Assembly: GCA_008704415.1 (NCBI GenBank)
Contig: VXIS01000406.1
Coordinates: 1 to 37,513, forward strand
DNA from: Sphaerosporella brunnea
Lineage: Eukaryota; Ascomycota; Pezizomycetes; Pezizales; Pyronemataceae
Length of the DNA stretch: 37,513 bases
Direction of reading: 5' to 3'
The notes beneath the pieces were generated by a model, which did not search any database, had not been told where the DNA came from, and saw nothing but the letters and a program-made list of their open reading frames with translations. Numbering within the stretch: the first letter of the stretch is position 1; each line of letters begins with the position of its first letter. Positions 10,457 through 19,087 of this stretch are shown piece by piece. The translations under genes were made by a program, and so were the position numbers.

Positions 10457-10818
10457 CTGACGTTCGCTTGCAGGAGACCTCAAACATGGATACTGGAACG
10501 AATATCATGGACTTCCCATTACTCTCTCTACGCCTCATTGGTCCCTGGATTGGTCGGTTGTGGGTGCGTTCTGGGGGTTCTCTTTTTTTTCTGGAGGCCA
10601 AGGATGGGGGAAGCGGCTTACGATAACATAATGAATGAGCCGGTGGCGGATGCGTTGCTTACAATGTGAAATCACTGTTTTTGTTTGACAAGAGTCGTTT
10701 CTGTATAGTTGTTGCCCGAAGCTGGGTGCGAGCTGTACTCTACCGGTCAGGATTAGAATACAATAAACCACGGATGTTTGTTAATAAGATCGGTTGTAGT
10801 TCTACCGTCAATCTTGAT

Positions 10819-12166
10819 GATGTGGTAATAACCTGATGGAAAAGTGCTGACAGAGGGATGGACCGCTGGACTGGCTAGAAAATGTCACTTTCATCTCATT
10901 CCACATACGCCTATCAAGCATACCTTAACCACCATTCAGGCAGTCCGTCTTTTACCGCAGCCTGCGCTGAATGTTCAACTTCTTGACTAGCTACATTAGT
11001 TACTCCCTGATCCCGTCGAAGGCAAACCAGAAAATAATTTTCAGCTCTCGAGACTTCTTCTTAAGCTCCACACGTATGGGTGGGCATCATCACTGATGAA
11101 TAGCTGCTAGAAAGTGTGTTGTTGGTTCGGACACCGCCAACCTGCCCTGGTGGGTTGCACCGCGCCGTTAGATATCGCGAAAAACACTGCAAAAATGTTT
11201 CTACAAACGTTTCCACCGACGTTGTTAAACAGTATTCATGCCCAACGGCTTTCTGTTGGTAACGTATCTGGATGCAATGATGGTTTAGAAGCATTCTCCC
11301 CCAAGAAAAAAAACTGTGATATAATGGTTGGCGAAAGCGAAGGCAACGTCAAGCATTGCCATGGCCATGGGAGCGTCTGCAAAACGCCAACCAGCCAGCG
11401 AAAGCTGGTTTTTAACCATTCATACAGAGCCAAACCAGTGGAAACACAGCCCGGCCACGTAAACATGTACTCTCGAACAATCATGAGCTGCAGATCCGTT
11501 GCGCAATGCCGGCCTGAAAAAGTACCGTGCTTTCATGGGAAATAACTCGACATCTTATTCCATACCGTTTACTCTAATGGCTTCTTACCGGTTATCTTGG
11601 CGGTATGTATATCATTTTATTCGACCACTAGTACGAGTAAGGTTGAGACTTGTTTCATTCGATGGTACTCGTCGAACCTCCGCATTTCGAGCGAGAGGGC
11701 CCGGGTCGACTGGAAGGTCTCTTAGTTGCGAGAACCTCCCAAACCCTCCGAGAACAGGTTGATGTTCTTGTCGCGTGCGCGGTAGTCCATACCTGGTATT
11801 GTCATCCACATTGATGCCAATCTCACACCGATACACGGCAATTACAACCCCCATTGTTCTACATCCACCATCCACCGACAACCGCCACACAAAGCGCAAA
11901 ATCAAGCAAGCAACAGCAGCAGAGAAAAAAATAACTCCCCCCGCAGACAACTCAAACACCGGAAAGCAAGTGGACGATTGGAAAGTAAATTAATGATACA
12001 CCAGCGATGCAAGGTCTACAGATACATGTAGAATACTTGGTTGAAAAACACAGTTGACTGGCCACAGCATGACACCCACCTCTCCAACTTGGTCCATGTT
12101 AGTACAACAGGAAGCACCCCTCAGCCCATTATGTACCGACATCGCACGACGTACAACGTTCCCCCG
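10819..12166. other. Unique intergenic DNA right of the palindrome
   Basis: No supportable gene. Open frames at 11114-11545 (plus) and 11612-11959 (minus) are the longest, but they lack recognisable domains and have cysteine-, histidine- or arginine-rich random-looking composition. A small hairpin (AACCAGC/GCTGGTT) lies near 11387-11410. The last few hundred bases are probably the 3' UTR of the minus-strand RSC7-like gene. Confidence 0.5.
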
Positions 12167-13617
12167 CTACCACCTCGCAGCCCACTCTCGCTCTGAAGCA
12201 ATCTGCTTGCGTACTGCCTCTTTCTCCTCCTCGGTCTCGAGAGCGTCAATGAAGCTATCATCCCATTCGCCGAAACCTGTTCCAAGCTCCCCAACACTGG
12301 CACCAAGGCCACATCCGATCCACGGTTTTGGCTCTAGCACCTCTTCGACGATGACGGTTTCAGGGGCGACGTTGATATCCACCTTCTTTTCCCATCTGAC
12401 CATCGTCGGCTGTGTCGCCTTCGGAAAATGCATCTGATTCGTATGTGCTTCATACACACCGGTCGCAGGCGCGTTGTTGTATCTGAACGCTGCCAAATTC
12501 TGGTTGAACGACTGAGCGGCCTGGGCGTGCGCCGCCATCCAGTTTATGTCAGTGACTACCACCTTCTTACGTTTGGGCTGCTGCTGGTTTCCTTGCGTGG
12601 GGACACTCGGCTGACCAGTGTGGTACACACTCGAGGCACCGTGCCAGGCGACATATTGGTTTCGATTGTACTCCTCTCCCGGTCCCGGGAGCTTGTCCGC
12701 CGGGTCCGCCAGCTCACCCTCGACTGCTCCCTCCTCTATGGCACGAGTTTCCCAGAAGTCATCGATGACCCTTCGTCCACCGACGATGATACGAGCGCCA
12801 AATTCGCGGAAGACGGAGCGCGCAGTGACAACACCAATAGCACGACCCTTGTAAGAGTGCGGGATCAGATCACGGGCGATGAGATCATACTTTTCGTCGG
12901 GCTCGGTGATGATCTTGAACAGCTGCTTATGTTTCTGAAAGAAAAGGTACGAATCCCTGAATCCTATACAGCGAGCCGGTTCCGTGGACAACATGTACAG
13001 TCTATCACCACGACCAAGGATGGTGAATGTTCTGCAGCGGTATTCGCGCCCACCCTTCAGATATCCATTGTCGTCGACCTTCGCTTGTCCCAGTGGATCT
13101 TCATCAAGCACAATCTCGTCATTCACAACCTCCTGCGGATTCCCGTCTTTGTCCAGCGGCACCTGCGTGTAATGACTAGGCCCTCCTCTGTTGGCGCGAT
13201 TCTTGCCAGGTGCAGGGGGGCGGCCTCGTCGCTTTCCGCGTGTGCTGTAGGATGGGGTAGGGTGATTAGGGGTGCCAATCTCAGAGCCGAAGTCGTCAAG
13301 GTCGCCACCTTCACCGCGGGGTGTGGATAGGCGATTGCGTTCTTCTAAAACAGCACGAGATGGACGGCCTCGTTTGCGCTTGGTCGGCGCTGGAGTGTAG
13401 GGGGGTGGTGATGGAGGGTTCGAAGGGACAGCGTCGGGGCCGGGAGTGGAGGCGACAGTATCGACAGCGGAAGTGGGCGTCTGGGAGCGCGAAGGCGCAA
13501 AGTCCGGAGGTGCAGCATCAGAGGCGGCTGTGAGTGTGGTTGGACGCGGTTAGCCTGGGATGGTTGATAGCGGTTGCGGAGCATAAATTACTGACCTTGA
13601 GATTTTCGGCGAGGCAT
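12167..13617 (-). CDS. RSC7/Swp82-type chromatin-remodelling complex subunit
   Basis: Predicted 460-aa nuclear protein of the CRC-subunit family (Rsc7/Npl6 and Swp82 in yeast), which are structural subunits of RSC and SWI/SNF ATP-dependent remodellers. Two exons: a 22-nt exon 13596-13617 encoding MPRRKSQ plus one base, a 68-nt intron 13528-13595 (donor GTCAGT, CTAAC branch site, CACAG acceptor), then exon 12167-13527. The N-terminus (aa 1-130) is proline/serine-rich with two AT-hook-like motifs, KRKRGRPSR (57-65) and KRRGRPPAPGK (106-116). The conserved core is about aa 165-275, starting at GREYRCRTF and including IPHSYKGRAIGVV and FWETRAIEEG. The C-terminal part ends EREWAARW. The start was chosen because splicing joins it in frame to the AT-hook region. 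I leave the symbol blank because Rsc7 and Swp82 cannot be told apart here. Confidence 0.9.
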
Positions 13618-15201
13618 AGTAGTGCACCTGGCGGCTCTTTTCAAATGCTTGGTTGTGAATTATATTAGGTTGCCTTGATGCTCGTCTCGTCTTTGCTGAT
13701 GCTGTTGGGCGACGCGATTGACATGAGCAATGTGGTGTGGTGTCCAAGCGCGTGTTGGAACGATGGTGTTCCGGGTAACTAACTAACACGCCTTTGTTTT
13801 GAGAGTCAATGAAAATCACTGAAAATCACTAAAAATCACTAGTATCATTATGCACGTGTGTTTTTCGGTGACAATGCTAGTCTATAGTTAGATTTCAATA
13901 CATTGTAGCGTTTATCGTGAAAGAAGCACGGTCTGAAACTAATTTTGTCGTCAGGAAAAATGCTAGAGACAATTCGCTGATGCAAACATACATACCTACA
14001 TGGTATAAGTGCTGTCGGAACGTTATCACGCCTTTCCATGCATTTTCTCAGTCAAGATAATTATAACTGCCTCCCAATTTTCCCTGATGCTTTACTTCAC
14101 ATTCTTCTTTTAGGACGTGAATGACGGAAACGGACGAGAGAAGGTTAACGCTCTGGGCAGAACGTTAATCCTTAATTGTCTCTGGACTAACTCGGCGACG
14201 GAGACCGATCGCGAAGGAATGGTTTGCAGAGCTTTGAAGTACCCACGCAAACGCTCCGGCAATCGAAAGATGGTTTCTGAGGGTTCGGTATGATCGATGG
14301 ATGACAACTCCCTCATGTCCAGTTCTGACATGGTGCATCACTCGGATAACATGACAACTGGATCGGGCGAGTGACGACCGTATAACAAGGCTCGAGCAGT
14401 CAAACACACTTTCTTTCCCAGTTCAACCGAGCCTGGACGGATGATCTGCCCTGACTGGGCGTCTCTTTCAAGAACCCCAGTCTATCATATCTGAGAAGTT
14501 GATGAGGCTGATGGCGAGACCAACGCACCGAACGCATCATAGCGTATCACGCAAACGGCCCTCCTGCCAAAGCCTTGTTGTGTGCAAGTTACACCACTCA
14601 ATTTTGGCGAGCTTGCGTGGCCGCACCCCACAATGTGATTGCGAGGGCCTCACGCAAGAGCCAACATCGAAGTGTGTGTCTGTCTGTTGAATGGATTTCA
14701 GAGCAAAATTTGCACAAACCAAACGACACATACTTGTTGAGCCTTTCATCTCGGAATGAGCCGCGGTGGATATTGGCGACGGCGGAATGGTGTCGAGGCC
14801 CGGTCGCGGGAGTTACTTCGAGTCCCGGCAAACCAGGCATATGGATGCGCAGTCTCTCGTCACAAACTCCGATAGGTATGTAGCTCCCAACATTCCCGGG
14901 CGGCGGACGAAAATAGGTAGGTAGGCACTTCGGCGGCAAAGGCGACGAACGAAACCAGTACCTTTGCATGCCGCCAGGCGCCCGCAGCAAAGAAAAAAAA
15001 TATGTGCGAGGACTTACCTACTCCACTGCCTACAGCTCTGCTTCGAACTGCTGCGTTGGCTTTAGCGCTGCAAATACAACAGAAGAGGAGGAAAAATAAA
15101 ATAAAAATCAACCGTTGGTTTTGTTTGAGAGAAGTTCTTTGCTTTCATTTTGAACCGGACGTTGTGCCACGCGCGGAGATGGTGGTTGGCACACCTTCGC
15201 T
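13618..15201. other. Intergenic region upstream of the RSC7-like gene
   Basis: Promoter side of the RSC7-like gene. A short direct repeat (AAAATCACT-like, three copies) lies at about 13809-13839. Apart from a weak 73-codon minus-strand frame (14110-14331) I see no gene. The segment 14550-14900 has open frames on both strands, but none resembles a known family. Confidence 0.5.
14110..14331 (-). CDS. Weak candidate 73-aa small protein
   Basis: An ATG-initiated frame with fairly protein-like composition (IFRLPERLRGYFKALQ, then SRSVSVAELVQRQLRI). It has no recognised domain, signal peptide or membrane segment, and another frame overlaps it. No promoter or splice signals support it. It could be a gene fragment or chance. 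Confidence 0.18.
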   Translation of the reverse strand: MSELDMRELSSIDHTEPSETIFRLPERLRGYFKALQTIPSRSVSVAELVQRQLRINVLPRALTFSRPFPSFTS

Positions 15202-15278
15202 CGCAGGCTCGCAACCAGGGGCACTCACAAGTCCAGTGAGCAGTTTAAGTTTGACGAGCACCACCGCAACCACAACCA
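15202..15278 (+). repeat. Left TIR of pogo-like relic
   Basis: Matches the reverse complement of 16095-16193 through AACCAGGGGCACTCACA, AGTCCAGTGAGCAGTTTAAG, TTTGACGAGCA and AACCACAACCAC, with one 5-nt gap and further small gaps near the inner end. Confidence 0.8.
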
Positions 15279-15436
15279 CCCGTCGATATGCTACCTATTC
15301 AGCACCATCAGTACCAGCCTCAGGCTGAGGAAGAGCCTGACCCAGAGCCCTCTGTTGAGACTCGGATTCAGGCAGCAATGGAGGTTCCCATGGAGGGGCG
15401 AGGACAATCCAAATCTCTCTGCTGCACAGTGGATGT

Positions 15437-16016
15437 GCAGACTTCAACAAAGTTGAATTCTTGCTTGCAATTGATGTCATCCGTCAGCAAACGTTCAAGT
15501 CTTTAACTATCGTCTCCGCATTTCGCAGTACTGGTCTAATCCCGTACAACCCCAACCGCCACCAACAACACCATCATCATTTTCCTTGCCGCAAATTCCC
15601 TTCCCATACGTTCTTTGAGGCTAAAGCGAAAGGGAACTTGAAGCTGCTGATCTCACTGGCACTGGACTGTCTCCACTTTCAAGGAAATGCTCAAAGTGGT
15701 TCTTCAAGGAGCGCTAGTGCAAGCAGATTCTGGAGCTCAGGCTATTGAAGACCTGTCGAACACAAAAGCTGCACAAAAGGCACGAGGTGCGAGGCAAAAG
15801 TCTCGACGACACGTCCAAAGAGGAGGAGATCTGCATGCACATGAGGCACGCAATATGGTAAAGCGCAGGGAGGAGGTTCGTGCTCAGATCGCAAAGAAGA
15901 AATCCGACAGCGCCCAGAGAAAACCATTTCTTGATGCCTTGAAAGCACACGCCAAACAACAGTACTCGCAAAAACCGGGGGTAGCGCAAGTGCAAGTGGC
16001 CTGGGACACTATGTAA
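15437..16016 (+). pseudogene. Degenerate pogo-type transposase (C-terminal remnant)
   Basis: The first frame reads ADFNKVEFLLAIDVIRQQTF followed by TIVSAFRSTGLIPYNP. This is the hallmark segment after the DDE domain in fungal pogo/Tigger-like transposases, where an arriving helix precedes 'FR.TGL.P.NP'. After a frameshift (between 15600 and 15700) a second frame gives SGAQAIEDLSNTKAAQKARG, then VQRGGDLHAHEARNMVKRRE. This is the typical basic, coiled-coil-like C-terminus of these transposases. The upstream catalytic DDE region is missing. Function would have been cut-and-paste transposition; this copy cannot encode a working enzyme. The TIRs flanking it support the same assignment. Confidence 0.8.
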
Positions 16017-16094
16017 AGTAGTTTTTTTCGCATGAATCATCGCTCTTTGATTATATTTCCACTTGAATCCGAGCCTTCACATGGCGCTGTCGGA

Positions 16095-16193
16095 TTGTGG
16101 TTGTGGTCGCAGTGGTTGCTTACCTAGTGTTGCTCGTCAAACTTAAACTGCTCACTGGACTCACCTGTGAGTGCCCCTGGTTGCCAATCACTG
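16095..16193 (-). repeat. Right TIR of pogo-like relic
   Basis: Inverted partner of 15202-15278, ending CCAATCACTG on the plus strand. It is longer than the left TIR because of small insertions. This suggests the two ends have been decaying independently for a long time. Confidence 0.8.
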
Positions 16194-17216
16194 CACGAGT
16201 AGAGTGAGTACGTTGTGCTTACTTGACTCACACTGTCGGGAATGGACACGCGTAATGCAAAGCCGAGGATACGCGATGTGGCTCAACTCAACTCGGCGCA
16301 CTAGCCACCTGCAACGCAGCCGCCACCACCGGAAACATGTTCCCAGTTTCCAAACAAATTTCATTTCCCCAGATTCCATCGCTTTGCAAATTGGAAGGAG
16401 ATGCCGCCGTTACCGACCGACCGCTTGAAGAGATGGCCGCCGCTTTCATCTACTATATCGACCAGAAGAATATGGAGTTACCACTCTAGAGTATCGGTTT
16501 CCCCGGGCGCGGCTTTTCTGACTTCTGCTCGTGATGTGTGACTCCTCGCGATTTTCTGCCCAGATGTGAGAACTTCCCGCATTCCCAATCAGCGGGGCTG
16601 TGGACCTGTGGTGGTCCCTGAAGATCATGATCGTGGTGGCGGCGCGTCGGCAGGGCCTCCCTCCCATTCGGAACATATCATCCAGCCTCAATCCATATTT
16701 ACCCACCTCCACACATATGTCGGCAATATAAAAACGCAAACGATGACATCGCCTTGCATACATCAGGGCGAAATCCCCGCCCACTGTATGTACTTGTACA
16801 CTTCCCCATGCGTTACTTTCTTTTGTTTTGTTTGTTCTCCGCCCGCGATCGGCTTACGTTCCCCGACGGACTGCTTTTGTGAGCCAAAGAATGATGCCTA
16901 TGTACGATAACAAGCAAGCTATCGATAGATACCATACACAGACATGATAGGTCTGCGCCAATGGATATCACTTTCGAACACATCACATCACAACACTCAC
17001 GGCGGCGGCGGCGCACAAAAAATCAGGTCAAAGCACGAGTCGCGAAATAAAACTTGATTCAAAACAAAAAAAAAAAAAAACAAAGCAGTGACTACAACGT
17101 GTGCAGCTTGTCTGCCGCGCTTTACTACATCAGGTCGCAGTAGAGTAGATGCTGCACGATGTTATGGGGGGTTTTTTGCTACTGTAACTAATCCTTGTGA
17201 ACAGCTATTCAGAGAC
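16194..17216. other. Intergenic region
   Basis: No supportable gene. Open frames of 80-115 codons occur on both strands without recognisable domains. An A15 tract lies at 17067-17081. The last part is probably the 3' flank of the minus-strand kinase-like gene. Confidence 0.5.
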
Positions 17217-18386
17217 TTAGGACTCATATGCCTCATCGAATACTGGAAAATCCAAACACCAAGACAACCTTAGAAAACGTTTCACCTTTTCCTCATCCAC
17301 CATATTGTCGCAAAAGCCCTTTTCCACCAGCCTCGCTTTGAGCCCATCCACGAATCCTTTGGTCCATTCCTGGCGCTGCATGGCTGCCCACTCGAAAAAA
17401 GCAGGATACACGCCCGCCAAGGCCCAATCCATCAACCACAGCGTTCCGCTTGGGTCAAGTATCAAGTTCTTTTCCGCTATATCGCCGTGAATAAAGGTTA
17501 AAGGCGAAAACTCTTCCTCAGTGAAATCCGAGCCCTGTGCTCTGCCGCAGCGCCTCGTAAGCTCCAGCTTAAGGTTGAAGTAACGCACGAATGCTGCCAA
17601 AGAATCGAATGGGCCGGATCCACAATGCGAAAAGACACTCCCTATCGAAAGCCCATCACCAATGCGTCCAAGACGTAAATCGGGCGGTAGCGAGAACGCC
17701 TGCAGTTGCTGAATATAGGAGATCAGCTGATCGTAGACTGCCGCCTTGGTGATCGGAGAGAGTTCTCTCCAAGCCCCATCACCGAGGCATGTTCCAGGAA
17801 CGTATTCCATGACAATATATCCCATCGCATTGAGTCCCTCTATGTGGTCGTCGTATTTAAATTCCTCTAGAAACCTTGTGAATGAACGAAACACGCATGG
17901 GATCCGAATTGATGGTGTTTACGGATGAGACGCATCGCCGCGGCCTCGATTTGAAGGACCTGAACGCCGGCTTTGATGACGGCATTTTGGGAGACACGGA
18001 CAACTTTGGTGTCTCCCAACCACTCCTGGTATATGACAGGGCCTTTCTCAAAAGCTGCGATCAACATTTCTTCGGAGACAAGCTCTAAATTGTGGCCATC
18101 GAGAGGGAGCGAAAGCTGTTCTTCGGCGGACTTAATCGGGGGGGGGGGGGGTGGTGAGCCCGGAGTTGTCGAGGAGAGACTGAGAAATTCTGTCTCGCGA
18201 AGTCAAGTCCAAATCGTGAATGTCGATAGGAAGCGAAGGATTTTCATCAGATTCATGCGGGGTGGTGAGCCCGGAGTTGTAGTTGATGTGGAGATCGAGG
18301 GGAGGCGGAGGGATTCCGTCGCGTAAATCAAAAGTAGCTCGTTCGGTATCTGCGAGGATCTCGAACCGGGGATGCGCAGAGCTCAT
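17217..18386 (-). pseudogene. APH/choline-kinase-like phosphotransferase gene with two frameshifts
   Basis: Relic or mis-sequenced copy of a fungal phosphotransferase-enzyme-family (APH, protein-kinase fold) gene. In the last segment GYIVMEYVPGTCL is the hinge, FIHGDIAEKNLILD the catalytic loop (D and N) and LWLMDWALAGVYP the metal-binding motif. The middle frame carries the N-lobe: GDTKVVRVSQNAVIKAG, then an EAAAMRLIRKH helix. Two frame breaks exist: one at a C14 run (plus 18138-18151) and one near 17912-17917, between RKH and SIRIPCVFRSF. The first and third segments are in the same frame, so the two indels cancel. The N-terminal 70 residues contain an imperfect internal duplication around NSGLTTP. 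The substrate is unknown. A copia element lies 19 bp upstream of the ATG, so even a repaired frame would lack its native promoter. If the C-run is a base-calling error the gene may be less damaged than it looks. Confidence 0.75.
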
Positions 18387-18400
18387 TTTGCGTTGTGCTG

Positions 18401-18405
18401 AAGGG
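18401..18405 (+). repeat. Target-site duplication (AAGGG), 3'-LTR side
   Basis: AAGGG directly flanks the LTR and is repeated at 23998-24002 on the other side of the element. Five bp is the expected copia duplication length. Confidence 0.93.
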
Positions 18406-18604
18406 TGTAGAGAATATTGGAGGAGGAAGCGACGCTTGTGTATTGAGAATATCTATCTAGAGACCGGAAGATGGGCGCCTTATTTATTCAGGCGCCCTCG
18501 CTCTAGAACCTCGCTACATATTCCAGCATCCTGAGTCTTAGACTCATGGACGCGTCACCTTCTTTTCAATGACGCTGTTAGACTCCAGGTCTGGAGTTCC
18601 AACA
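18406..18604 (-). repeat. 3' LTR of copia element
   Basis: 199 bp, identical by eye to 23799-23997. It contains inverted motifs such as GGGCGCCTTATTTATTCAGG that may correspond to core promoter or terminator signals. Confidence 0.95.
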
Positions 18605-18615
18605 CTCCCCCTCAG
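18605..18615 (-). promoter_or_regulatory. Polypurine tract (plus-strand primer)
   Basis: On the minus strand the bases directly before the 3' LTR read GCTGAGGGGGAG, the usual position and composition of the plus-strand DNA synthesis primer. Confidence 0.8.
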
Positions 18616-19087
18616 CGACATAATAGAACTCCATATAAACAAAAACCTTTTAAGGAAAAATAAAAATCGAGTGATAGGTGGTGATCAAAACACGCCAAGC
18701 CATTTATTTGGCTAAGGCGAAAAACTCGTCACCCCTTTTTAACAACACACACAACAACCCGACGACGCAACCAGTAACCAGCAACCAGCAACCATCAACA
18801 GCCACAACATTATCAATTGCAGCACCAGGTCTACCCTGTGTGCTGCTGAGCAGAGTCATACAGCTTAATTGCTGTTTGATATATACTCTGTCTCTGCAAC
18901 TCTGTGTAAGCCTGATAAGGGCAGACACATTGAGGTTATTACAAAAGCTTATTCAACCAGCGTGAAACCGCTGCGTCGTTAGTAAATTGGTTGAAAGCTC
19001 TTATAATTGCAGAGTGCTGCATTTTTCAAATGCCGCTCTGTTGATAACGAAGTGCTGCTAAAATTTTTGCAGGTTACGTGCTCCGTC

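Larger units (their letters stand above)
5409..10818. repeat. Right arm of giant inverted repeat
   Basis: Reverse complement of 1-5375, ending at 10818, where the sequence TCTACCGTCAATCTTGAT mirrors the first bases of the window. The next base, 10819, is the first whose partner would lie outside the window, so this is not necessarily the biological end of the arm. All features of the left arm recur on the opposite strand. Confidence 0.97.
15202..16193 (+). mobile_element. Internally deleted pogo/Fot1-like DNA transposon relic
   Basis: A roughly 990-bp element bounded by long imperfect terminal inverted repeats (15202-15278 and 16095-16193). Shared blocks include CAACCAGGGGCACTCACA and GCAGTTTAAGTTTGACGAGC. 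The right TIR has a small insertion, and the outermost bases have diverged (GCAGGCTCG against GCAGTGATTGG). Between them is the 3' part of a pogo-type DDE transposase in broken frames. Full-length relatives are about 2 kb, so the 5' half, with the DNA-binding and most of the catalytic domain, is gone. The TA target duplication expected for this superfamily is not preserved at the ends I chose. Confidence 0.8.

Noticed and set aside
11114..11545. A 143-codon plus-strand frame right of the palindrome
   Set aside because: Cys/His/Ser-rich without domain, start context or splice support; likely chance.
11612..11959. A 115-codon minus-strand frame with a hydrophobic N-terminus
   Set aside because: One hydrophobic stretch is not enough. 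The remainder looks random and another frame is open across it.
12428..13330. A 300-codon plus-strand frame opposite the RSC7-like gene
   Set aside because: It is the antisense shadow of a well-supported conserved gene and has no recognisable domain.
17881..17945. A possible 55-nt intron (GTAAAC...TTCTAG) instead of a frameshift in the kinase-like gene
   Set aside because: Splicing it out would remove the conserved SIRIPCVFRSF segment expected of the family; a single-base indel explains the data better.
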